Part shown: piece by piece, positions 16,881 through 24,925 of the stretch
How the letters are laid out: every line of letters starts with the position of its first letter
How positions within the stretch are numbered: the stretch's first letter is position 1
From: Candidatus Poribacteria bacterium
GTDB lineage: Bacteria; Poribacteria; WGA-4E; PCPOR2b
DNA: 64,000 nt
Assembly: GCA_028819845.1 (NCBI GenBank)
Contig: JAPPKS010000029.1
Location: 75,332 to 139,331, forward strand
Reading direction: 5' to 3'
The notes under the pieces: generated by a model
Database searches by the model: none
Told to the model about the DNA's origin: nothing
Seen by the model: the letters and a program-made list of their open reading frames with translations, nothing else
Program-made: the position numbers and the translations under genes

Positions 16881-19523
16881 ATGACAGATATTCCAAGTGC
16901 TTACTCACCCCATGAAATCGAAAAGAAATGGTATACATTCTGGTTAGACAAAGGTTACTTTCGCGCTGCAGATAAATCAGATCGCCCGCCTTTTTCAATC
17001 GTCATCCCGCCGCCAAACATTACCGGGAACCTCCACGTCGGCCACACACTGAATAATTCATTGCAAGATGCGCTCATCCGTTGGCGCAAATTGCAAGGTT
17101 TCAATACACTGTGGATGCCGGGTGTTGACCACGCTGGCATCGGTACAGAGATTATCATGGAACGAAAACTTGCCGAAACGGGAACGAGCCGGGATGAACT
17201 GGGACGCGAAAAGTTTACCGAACGGATGTGGAACTGGAAGGCGGAAACGCACTCAACTATCAGAGAGCAACTTGGACAGCTTGGTTGTTCTTGTGATTGG
17301 GCGCGGGAGCGGTTCACGATGGATGAAGGCCTATCAAAAGCTGTCCGCACCGCGTTCGTCAAGCTGTATGACGACGGTCTCATTTATCTCAGTGAGAATC
17401 TCACTAACTGGTGCCCGAATTGCGGCACCGGAATCTCCGATTTGGAAGTCAACCCGGTCGAAATTGACGGGAATCTCTACCATATCAAATACCCAATCGA
17501 AGGATCGGGCGAATTCCTTGAAATCGCCACTACCCGCCCGGAAACGATGATTGGCGATACAGCAGTTGCTGTTCATCCTGAAGACCATCGGTATCAGCAT
17601 CTCATTGGCAAGTCCGCAATACTCCCGATTCTTGAGCGTAAACTGCCGGTTATCGCCGATGAATACGTGGACCGTGAATTCGGTGTCGGTGCGTTAAAAG
17701 TCACACCGGCGCACGACCCGAACGACTACGAAATTGGACATCGACACAATCTGAAACAGATGAACATCCTCAATCCCGACGGCACACTGAACGAAAACGC
17801 TGGGCAAGCATACCACGGTATGGATCGATTTGCATGTCGAGAAAAGCTTGTCGAGGATTTGCGCCAACGCGGATACTTAATCAAAATTCTGCCGCATCGT
17901 CACACCGTAGGGCATCACGAACGGTGCAATCAAATCATTGAACCTTACATTGCGCCGCAATGGTACTTGAACGTCAAGCCGATGGCAGAACGCGCCATTG
18001 AGGCCGTCCGGAAAGGCGAAATCGTCATTCTTCCTAAACGTGAAGAAAAACGCTTCTTTCAGTGGATGGAAAACATTGAGCCGTGGCCGGTTTCACGTCA
18101 ACGTTGGTGGGGGCATCTCTTACCGATGTGGCACTGCCATGATTGCGGTGAGATTTCTGTAGCTATTGATACACCGCGCTGCTGCTCTCATTGCACTTCA
18201 GATAACATCAGTCAGAGTGAGGAAGTGCTAGACACTTGGTTCAGTTCAGCGCTTTGGCCATTCTCCACAATGGGATGGCCAGATGAAAGTCCCCTATTGA
18301 AAACGTTTTATCCAACTTCCGTATTGGTTACCGGCTGGGACATCCTTTTCTTCTGGGTTGCGCGCATGACGATGTTTGGTCTACAGTTTATGGATGAGGT
18401 GCCGTTCCGCCACGTCTACCTTCACGCATTAGTTGCCGATGAACAAGGACAAAAGCAGAGCAAATCCAAGGGCAACGCCATAGATCCCGTGCCAACGATT
18501 CAGGAATACGGGGCAGACGGTTTTCGGTTCGCGCTCAGCTATTCTAACGTACCTAATCCTTATATTGCTTTAGGGCAACCTCAGATTGAAGCGGGGAAAC
18601 GGTTCGCAAATAAGATTTGGAATGCCTCTCGATTTCTACTAATGAATCTTGATGGTTACGACAGTTCCGCGCCCGTTAGCGGCAATTTTCTCCTTTGTGA
18701 CCGATGGATTCGTAGTCGGTTTAACCACACTGTAAACGTTGTTACGGCCGCCTTCGAAGAGTACCGATTCAGCGATGCGGCGCACGCACTGTATGAATTT
18801 TTATGGCACGAATTCTGTGATTGGTATATCGAAATCATCAAGCAACGGTTGTATTACACTGACCAACCCGATGCGAAACACACGGCGCAAACTGTCGCCG
18901 CCCAAATCCTCGAAAGCACGATGCGCTTGCTCCACCCCATGATGCCGTTCATCACTGAAGAAATTTGGCAGCAACTGCCCCATCAAGGAGAGAGCATATT
19001 GGACGCTAGTTGGCCAAGGGCTGATGCAGTGCTGGAAGATTCAAAATCGGAAAATGCCATGAAAACCATCATGAGTGTTATCGACAGCATCCGCAGCGTT
19101 CGTGGTGAGATGAATGTCCCGCCAGCCAGCGAAATCGAGGTGTTGATTCAAGTCCCGGACGCTGATTCTCGTGAACTCCTAACCAATCACCTGGAAGAAT
19201 ATCTTCCAGCGTTCACGCATTTCTCAAGAATTTCTACCGCGGCACACCAAACGAAACCTGACGCAGCCGCAGCCGCAGTGATTGGCGAAATTGTGATTTA
19301 TATCCCGCTTGCGGGAATAATCGACATTGAGAAGGAAAAAGCGCGTTTACAAAAACGGATCGACAAGGTAATTAAGGATTTAGACAGCACCCAGAAAACC
19401 CTCAATAATCCGAACTTCATTGAACGGGCACCGGAGGCAGTTGTCGAACAAAGGCGCGCTCGATTTGAGGCGCTCGAATCGGAGAAAGAGAAGTTAGATG
19501 CGAATCTGCAGATGTTGGCGTGA
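16881..19523 (+). CDS. valS: Valyl-tRNA synthetase
   Basis: An 880-residue class I synthetase that charges tRNA-Val. The N-terminal HIGH-type motif is in PPPNITGNLHVGHTLNN. The CP1 editing domain carries TTRPETMIGDTAVAVHPED. Zinc-binding-like Cys pairs lie in NWCPNCGTG and WHCHDCGE...CCSHC. The KMSKS-type loop is KQSKSKGN. The C-terminal coiled coil (EKEKARLQKRIDKVIKDL...EAVVEQRRARFEALESEKEKL) is the valyl-specific arm. Length is normal. It converges on the proteasome operon with about 100 bases between the stops. Confidence 0.97.
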   Translation: MTDIPSAYSPHEIEKKWYTFWLDKGYFRAADKSDRPPFSIVIPPPNITGNLHVGHTLNNSLQDALIRWRKLQGFNTLWMPGVDHAGIGTEIIMERKLAETGTSRDELGREKFTERMWNWKAETHSTIREQLGQLGCSCDWARERFTMDEGLSKAVRTAFVKLYDDGLIYLSENLTNWCPNCGTGISDLEVNPVEIDGNLYHIKYPIEGSGEFLEIATTRPETMIGDTAVAVHPEDHRYQHLIGKSAILPILERKLPVIADEYVDREFGVGALKVTPAHDPNDYEIGHRHNLKQMNILNPDGTLNENAGQAYHGMDRFACREKLVEDLRQRGYLIKILPHRHTVGHHERCNQIIEPYIAPQWYLNVKPMAERAIEAVRKGEIVILPKREEKRFFQWMENIEPWPVSRQRWWGHLLPMWHCHDCGEISVAIDTPRCCSHCTSDNISQSEEVLDTWFSSALWPFSTMGWPDESPLLKTFYPTSVLVTGWDILFFWVARMTMFGLQFMDEVPFRHVYLHALVADEQGQKQSKSKGNAIDPVPTIQEYGADGFRFALSYSNVPNPYIALGQPQIEAGKRFANKIWNASRFLLMNLDGYDSSAPVSGNFLLCDRWIRSRFNHTVNVVTAAFEEYRFSDAAHALYEFLWHEFCDWYIEIIKQRLYYTDQPDAKHTAQTVAAQILESTMRLLHPMMPFITEEIWQQLPHQGESILDASWPRADAVLEDSKSENAMKTIMSVIDSIRSVRGEMNVPPASEIEVLIQVPDADSRELLTNHLEEYLPAFTHFSRISTAAHQTKPDAAAAAVIGEIVIYIPLAGIIDIEKEKARLQKRIDKVIKDLDSTQKTLNNPNFIERAPEAVVEQRRARFEALESEKEKLDANLQMLA

Positions 19524-19627
19524 AATGTGAAAGGAACCTAGGTGGGATATGAATGCGATAGTCGCGCGTCAAGTTTAAGAACCGTTGTGAATTTCTCTAC
19601 GCTTCCAAACATTGTCAACGGTTGTCT

Positions 19628-21082
19628 CTATTGCGGCTGGGTACGTTTGCTCGGCAAGGCGAGCCGCGGGTGCCGCCCCAACTTTTTCAGTAGTGTGTCA
19701 ACCTCTTTGCCGTATGTATTGAAAGGATCCTGCATTTCAAATGGGTCTTCATGAGTAAAGTAAATTTGATGCCAATCAACAATGCAAGGCAAGCGATTTT
19801 GGGACAGATAGCGCATCACCTGTGTTCGTGCTTTTGCTCTGGTGTCTTCAGGGGCATTCTGAATAGCAACATTAAGCTGCTGATCGCTTGTTAGCCTCCT
19901 TGCGTGGCCTTGATTCTCCAATTCATAATAGAGCCCCTTTTCCGTATGCATGTGGTGATACTGCAGATCGAGACTCTCAAGCCACGGATCGTCCCAATCC
20001 AATCCTTCGTCCGCCATGAAGGTCTCAAGCAGCCATTTTTTTGCTACCCAATCAACCCGATCGGTTAAACGCTCCCAATCCGTTTCCAAGTCGTCCAAGA
20101 CAGATTCCCATTCGGTCAAAACCCAATCAGTGTCTTCATCCCGGCCTTTTAGTAATTTTTGTGCCAGATTTAAATATTCACGCTGCAGATCAACGGCGGA
20201 GATAGTTCCTCCCGAATCTAACTCGACCATCCACTTAAACGACTGATCCCTCGAAATCTGTTTAATGGCTTCAACCGGATTAAGAAGGCTCAAATCGCGG
20301 GGTCGATGCCCTTCTTCAATCAAATCGAGAATTAGAGAGGTCGTACCAACCTTCAAGGCGGTTACATATTCAGACATATTGGAATCTCCGACTAGCAGGT
20401 GCAGCCGCCGATATTTTGTGTGGTCACCCAGTGGTTCATCTCGAGTGTTGATGATTGCGCGGCTAAACTGGATCCATTCATAAATTTCTGTGACGATGTG
20501 ATCTGCACGTTGAGAAATTTGGAAGCCTACAAAGTCGTCGCGGCGGCAATGGGCATCTCCAAACTCAAGAATCTCTTCGTGTCCGCCTACTCGACCTGCG
20601 CCCGCAAAAATCTGCCGTGTCACAAAAAAGGGCATCAATGTCGGAATCACAACCTTGTAGAAAGGAATATCCCGCCGGAGTTGGTAATTTTCATGGCAGC
20701 CGAATGTCGCCCCGGTGAGGTGATCCACGTTATTCTTGAAAAAAGAAACCTCCTCGCCTAACCCAATGTCGTTTAGTACGTCAGCAAGCAGCCGTTCAAT
20801 AGATTTATCGTAAGCGAGAAGATCGAAAAGCTTAACGCATTCCGGCGTTGCATATTCCAGATGACCCATATCAATATAAAGCCGCCCTCCATTGAACAGG
20901 AAACCGCCGTTGCCCGGCGGTTCGCCCCAGTCTCGATAGTGCATGTCAGAGATGCCGAGCTTTAATTCGTGGAAAACGTAATCTCTGACTCGCGCAGCGA
21001 CCCCTTCAGGCGTGCCAAAAGATTGGTCGATGTTCGCCAAACATCCATATTCCGTTTCAATGCCAAATATGCGTCTACTCAC
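19628..21082 (-). CDS. pafA: PafA-type ligase for the ubiquitin-like protein
   Basis: About 484 residues, glutamine-synthetase-like. PafA uses ATP to join the C-terminal Glu of Pup/UBact to lysines of target proteins. Seen here: the Mg/ATP-binding start RRIFGIETEYG, the catalytic Asp in NGGRLYIDMGHLEYATPEC (about D71), FKNNVDHLTGATFGCHENY, INTRDEPLGDHTKYRRLH and a C terminus with VDWHQIYF...DPFNTYGKEVDTLL, as in actinobacterial PafA. It lacks the Dop-specific loop. GTG at 21082 has AGGGA upstream and starts exactly at the family N terminus; an ATG at 21130 would overlap prcA. It is the last gene of the operon, 19 bases after prcA. Confidence 0.9.
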   Translation of the reverse strand: MSRRIFGIETEYGCLANIDQSFGTPEGVAARVRDYVFHELKLGISDMHYRDWGEPPGNGGFLFNGGRLYIDMGHLEYATPECVKLFDLLAYDKSIERLLADVLNDIGLGEEVSFFKNNVDHLTGATFGCHENYQLRRDIPFYKVVIPTLMPFFVTRQIFAGAGRVGGHEEILEFGDAHCRRDDFVGFQISQRADHIVTEIYEWIQFSRAIINTRDEPLGDHTKYRRLHLLVGDSNMSEYVTALKVGTTSLILDLIEEGHRPRDLSLLNPVEAIKQISRDQSFKWMVELDSGGTISAVDLQREYLNLAQKLLKGRDEDTDWVLTEWESVLDDLETDWERLTDRVDWVAKKWLLETFMADEGLDWDDPWLESLDLQYHHMHTEKGLYYELENQGHARRLTSDQQLNVAIQNAPEDTRAKARTQVMRYLSQNRLPCIVDWHQIYFTHEDPFEMQDPFNTYGKEVDTLLKKLGRHPRLALPSKRTQPQ

Positions 21083-21101
21083 AACGTTCCCTCGTAGCGG
21101 G

Positions 21102-21938
21102 CTAAAGCCAATCTGAAATAGCTGCATCAATATTTTCCGCAGAAATCGAGCGAAACTTGCTCTTGCTTCGGCGGGATTCTTGCAAGACGCCTACATTAAT
21201 CTGCCCTTGGTTCAACTCTCTTTTGAGCACGCCGTGTATGTGCTCTATGTCCATATTAAGTTTACCGGGATTCTCCTCTTCGCAACGGCTGTTACCTCCC
21301 TCTACCTGCCCGGAATCTTCCGCCCCGATATAGTTCGAATTTTCAACGTTTGGGCTTACATCCCAACCGACTGCCCACGCTTCTAGCCCCAATCGCAACG
21401 CTGAAGTAAACGAAAGGCCGGCTGAATCCGAGTTCGATAAGTGACTTTTCATCGCCGTTTCAACTTTCTCTGTGCCGCCAATAACTTCCGCCGACTGATT
21501 TGACCGCGTTGTGCCATCATAATTCAGCGCAACGAATTGATGCCCTTGTCCATGGCTGCCCAGTTCAGCCAGCAGCATTTTTATGATATAAGCGGATGCA
21601 AAAACAGCTTCAAAGGCTTGTTTTATAGTAGGTCCCAGTACAAAATTTGAGAGTCGGTGTAGAGTGACATCATCCACCGAACTTTGAAACCCTTGTACGG
21701 AAGCGGTGTCAGTTGCCAGCATGCGCAAACGTTCGATATCCGCAGTGTGTCCGATTGCCGACAGCGCTAGGCGGTCGTGGACTTCGAAGATTTTACGCTG
21801 ACCGCGCCCGATTGTCAAAAGCAACAATCCCTCATCGTAGCTTAATCCAACTACAGGGCTTCCCATTCGTAGTTGGTCTTCAATGTAGTCGCGCCGATTG
21901 TTGATTGCTTCAATCCAGCGATATGGCTCATCCAACAT
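21102..21938 (-). CDS. prcA: 20S proteasome alpha subunit
   Basis: About 278 residues. Alpha subunits form the outer rings of the 20S core and gate substrate entry. The N-terminal region (EPYRWIEAINNRRDYIEDQL, then SPVVGLSYDEGLLLLTIG) matches bacterial PrcA. Later, IFEVHDRLALSAIGHTADIERLRMLA fits the alpha fold, and no catalytic Thr is present, as expected. The C-terminal half holds a long polar segment (NSNYIGAEDSGQVEGGNSRCEEENPG), which makes it longer than the mycobacterial protein. The ATG at 21938 overlaps the prcB end by 11 bases, implying coupled translation; an ATG at 21950 is also possible. Confidence 0.86.
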   Translation of the reverse strand: MLDEPYRWIEAINNRRDYIEDQLRMGSPVVGLSYDEGLLLLTIGRGQRKIFEVHDRLALSAIGHTADIERLRMLATDTASVQGFQSSVDDVTLHRLSNFVLGPTIKQAFEAVFASAYIIKMLLAELGSHGQGHQFVALNYDGTTRSNQSAEVIGGTEKVETAMKSHLSNSDSAGLSFTSALRLGLEAWAVGWDVSPNVENSNYIGAEDSGQVEGGNSRCEEENPGKLNMDIEHIHGVLKRELNQGQINVGVLQESRRSKSKFRSISAENIDAAISDWL

Positions 21939-22734
21939 GGTCTGTCTCAACAGATTGACTATAGATTAGGCTTAATTGATCAACCGAAAGATCGCGAATC
22001 CCGTCTTTTGTAATGGTTTTGACGGTTGGAAAAATTTTTGATTTTGGATTATACCCGCTTGTCGCGGAATCATATTCTGAAGCCGCATCAAGAAGTCTTA
22101 AGATATTGATTGTAGCTTGACGCTCGTCCATTTCGATAAGACGTACATCTCCCCAGCGATTCACATGGTACAACACACCGCGAATCCACACGGAACCAGA
22201 ACCGGACGTTGCAAAATCCGCGCTTTCAAAGTGGGCGCCGAGCGCATCGTAAAAAAAGATTTGCCCCCCGTTTGCACCGCCGCTCTGCAGATTATAGACG
22301 GCGAAGATTGGAATTACGCCTCCAATGCCTTGCAATGCCATTGGCAAATTCTCGCGAATCAGGCGCGAGAGCATTCGAAGCTTTCCCTCTATGCTCAACT
22401 CTTGAAGCTGACTGCGGCGAAAATACTGGAACGAATGTTCTAGCACACGCGCCATTTCATAAGCCACGGCAGGCGCTCCCGAGATGGCCAACACGGAAAA
22501 TTCATCAATTTGCAGGACTTTTTCCGCGCGATCATAAATGACCGCCGTACCCGCCGTTGCACGTCGATCGCCGCCGATGATGACACCGTCCTTGTACCGT
22601 GTTGCGACTACTGTTGTACCTTCTGTCCATTCGGGATGATTCGAAGGTGTGTTTATAGACCCGGCAGGCGGATCAATCTGAATCTGGCAGTCATGTGCTT
22701 TCAAAAGATCAAGAAAGTCACCCTTATACTCCAT
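21928..22734 (-). CDS. prcB: 20S proteasome beta subunit (catalytic)
   Basis: A 268-residue precursor. A propeptide of 39 residues ends at EWTEG|TTVVA, so autocleavage would expose the N-terminal Thr40 nucleophile. In mature numbering Thr1, Asp17 (GGDRRAT) and Lys33 (RAEKVLQI) are all present, i.e. the catalytic set is intact. SGSGS and the DAASEYDSATSGY block further match bacterial PrcB. Beta rings form the inner proteolytic chamber. The ATG lies two bases after the UBact stop codon and the end overlaps prcA, showing tight operon coupling. Confidence 0.95.
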   Translation of the reverse strand: MEYKGDFLDLLKAHDCQIQIDPPAGSINTPSNHPEWTEGTTVVATRYKDGVIIGGDRRATAGTAVIYDRAEKVLQIDEFSVLAISGAPAVAYEMARVLEHSFQYFRRSQLQELSIEGKLRMLSRLIRENLPMALQGIGGVIPIFAVYNLQSGGANGGQIFFYDALGAHFESADFATSGSGSVWIRGVLYHVNRWGDVRLIEMDERQATINILRLLDAASEYDSATSGYNPKSKIFPTVKTITKDGIRDLSVDQLSLIYSQSVETDHVG

Positions 22735-22736
22735 GC

Positions 22737-22937
22737 CTATTCACCTGTTCGCTGCCGATACCGCCGCGATTGATCTTTATCAACACGCTTCATCCGGCGG
22801 AGCAACTCTTTTGTGTCTGGCTTATTAACATCCGGACGTTTCGGCCCCTCATCTTCGCCATCGCCCCCGCCGCTATCAAGCGGCTTTGCGGGCCTTCGGA
22901 TGCGGTCTCGAAAAAGGGCAATATCATATGTAGTCAT
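22737..22937 (-). CDS. UBact: UBact/Pup ubiquitin-like protein modifier
   Basis: A 66-residue, highly charged and probably disordered protein. Gly/Asp-rich centre (DSGGGDGEDEG), then a conserved-looking C-terminal segment KPDTKELLRRMKRVDKDQS ending RYRQRTGE. The end in Gly-Glu means it should be ready for ligation without Dop deamidation. Actinobacterial Pup ends Gly-Gly-Gln/Glu; the R-[TS]-G-[EQ] ending is, from memory, the hallmark reported for UBact of Gram-negative phyla. The ATG at 22937 has a strong AGGAGG eight bases upstream; a further 15 in-frame residues upstream are not needed. Its position directly before prcB and after dop fixes the identity. Confidence 0.92.
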   Translation of the reverse strand: MTTYDIALFRDRIRRPAKPLDSGGGDGEDEGPKRPDVNKPDTKELLRRMKRVDKDQSRRYRQRTGE

Positions 22938-23201
22938 GCGTATTACCTCCTGTAGGGAAATTGATGGACTTGGCAACCCCAACAGTCATCCTATATATCT
23001 TCTAGGTCACGAATTCATCTAAACTTTACAAGTCAGCTACTCAATTGCAACGAGAATATTGTCTTTGTTAAACTAGTATAACTAACTTTCGGTATGTGCA
23101 ATTCAACCTGGGGAAAACGAATTTTGCATTCGTTATCGACGCGATACACCCGTTGTGCTAACCACGTTGAAAAATCTCTTGCTGCGGCAGCCTGCCTCTC
23201 C

Positions 23202-24722
23202 CTACGCCTTACACAAGCCCAGATTCTCAAGTAACGCTTCAACTGTTTGAGACTTGTTTAGAATACGGTTATATTTTTCTGAAATTTCTGGATTGGCAAG
23301 TTGGTTCATGTTCACCGTAAACGGCTGCCCTTTGGAGTTGAATGTGATACTGTCCCATTGCACAGATTTGACGTGAGAACGAAATTTATGCAGAGATTTA
23401 CCTCTAAAATATGCGCGAGTGTCCGTCGGCGGATTCTGAATTGCTTCTTCAATCTGTTGATCGGTAACGACGCGCTGCATTAACCCTTGGGTTTCCAATC
23501 CATAATATAACCCTGCGTCGCAATCAATGTTGTGATACTCCAGGTCAAGGCTCTGTAACCACGTATCGTCCCAACCAAGGTTTTCTTCATCAATAAAGGT
23601 ATCTAGCAGCCATTTTTTGGCGACCCAGTCGAGTTGGCTTCTCAGCTCCATCGGTTCTTTTTCAAGCGAATCTAGCACTGATTCCCATTCGGCAAGTACC
23701 CAATCCGTCTCATCGTTTATTGTGTTGAGATGTTTTTGGGCTAAAGCGAGATATTCCCGCTGGAGATTTACCGCCGAAATTGTCTTTCCGTTATTTAACT
23801 TTAACAACCATTCATATGTTTGATCGCGGGAAATTTCTTTGATGGCGTGAGTCGGCTGGTGAATCGTAAAATCTTCCGGGATTCGATTCTCCTCAATTAA
23901 ATCTATGACTAGCGTCGTCGTGCCAACCTTTAGCGCCGTAGCATACTCTGACATATTCGCATCACCGACAATGCCGTGCAAGCGGCGGAATTTAGTGGGA
24001 TCAGCATGTGGTTCGTCCCGCGTATTCACGATGGGGCGGTTGTGCATCGTATCAACGCTCGCTTCAACATGAAAAAAATCTGAGCGCTGCGCGAGTTGAA
24101 ATAAACCCGCTGAATTCAGGCCCGACTCGGTTTCGATTCCTACTTTGCCGGCGCCTGCAAAAATTTGCCGCGTAATCAAAAACGGCATGATACTCTCTTT
24201 GAGATATTCAAAAGGGATGTCACGCCGCATTAGGTAGTTATCATGACAGCCGTAACTGTGTCCGTGAAAATCAGTGTTGTTTTTATATAGGACTACGCGC
24301 TTGCCTATTTCTAGACTCCGTCTCGACGCGCATCGTTGAAGTATCCGCTCGCCGCTCTTATCATGGGCAACTAGCTGAAAAAGACTGCGGCATTCAGCCG
24401 TGGAGTATTCAGGATGTGCATGGTCGTTGTATAGACGAGCACCGTTGTTTAGAATTAAGTCGCTTTTGATTTCAAGTGCAGACAGATTGCGATGCCGGTC
24501 CGCTGCCTGGTGACTCCGCTCATCTGGGTGTTCCTCCAATGTCTTTGCGCGGAAGCCGCGCACATCTTGTAACGGGTCCTCGCCGCTGTAATCCCACATC
24601 GGATAAAAATCGCCGTGTCTATAACTCTTGATTAATTCGATGGATTGTTGGACTGGATCGATGTTGTCCTCGCCTTCAATTGTAATGCCGTATTCCGTTT
24701 CGATTCCCAAGAGTCTTTGCAT
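23202..24722 (-). CDS. dop: Dop: deamidase/depupylase homologue
   Basis: About 506 residues, paralogue of PafA. It carries Dop hallmarks: start MQRLLGIETEYG, WDYSGEDPLQDVRGFRA followed by a variable loop (about residues 52-88, the Dop-loop position), catalytic Asp in NNGARLYNDHAHPEYSTAEC (about D100), and NPPTDTRAYFRGKSLHKF with VQWDSITF at the end, as in mycobacterial Dop. Because UBact already ends in Glu, the likely role is removing the modifier from proteins. The ATG at 24722 begins at the family N terminus; a further ATG at 24836 would add 38 unrelated residues. No strong ribosome-binding site is visible. Confidence 0.92.
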   Translation of the reverse strand: MQRLLGIETEYGITIEGEDNIDPVQQSIELIKSYRHGDFYPMWDYSGEDPLQDVRGFRAKTLEEHPDERSHQAADRHRNLSALEIKSDLILNNGARLYNDHAHPEYSTAECRSLFQLVAHDKSGERILQRCASRRSLEIGKRVVLYKNNTDFHGHSYGCHDNYLMRRDIPFEYLKESIMPFLITRQIFAGAGKVGIETESGLNSAGLFQLAQRSDFFHVEASVDTMHNRPIVNTRDEPHADPTKFRRLHGIVGDANMSEYATALKVGTTTLVIDLIEENRIPEDFTIHQPTHAIKEISRDQTYEWLLKLNNGKTISAVNLQREYLALAQKHLNTINDETDWVLAEWESVLDSLEKEPMELRSQLDWVAKKWLLDTFIDEENLGWDDTWLQSLDLEYHNIDCDAGLYYGLETQGLMQRVVTDQQIEEAIQNPPTDTRAYFRGKSLHKFRSHVKSVQWDSITFNSKGQPFTVNMNQLANPEISEKYNRILNKSQTVEALLENLGLCKA

Positions 24723-24807
24723 AATTATTAGAATGCGTCGTCCTGAATCCTCCCGTTTACGAATGGGGGGTTGGAGGGGGTGATAACACAGTTGCAGCAA
24801 TTCCACC

Positions 24808-24839
24808 GGGATGCCCAAATCGTAGGGGTTGGGCATCCC
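24808..24839. repeat. Hairpin element between arc and dop
   Basis: GGGATGCCCAA and TTGGGCATCCC form a perfect 11-bp stem with a 10-base loop. It is flanked by G/C-rich tracts resembling the short intergenic repeats seen elsewhere in the window. No U tract follows on the minus strand, so it is not a typical terminator; it may tune arc versus dop expression. Confidence 0.6.
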
Positions 24840-24925
24840 TATCCACTAAATGCCGTTTCCTACCCCTTACGAAGGGGACGTTAGCGGGGGTAGAATCACT
24901 TTTACGGACAGATCCGCACCAATGC

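Noticed and set aside
19576-19623. Inverted repeat AACCGTTG/CAACGGTT between valS and pafA as a shared terminator
   Set aside because: Loop of about 30 bases and no U tract on either strand.
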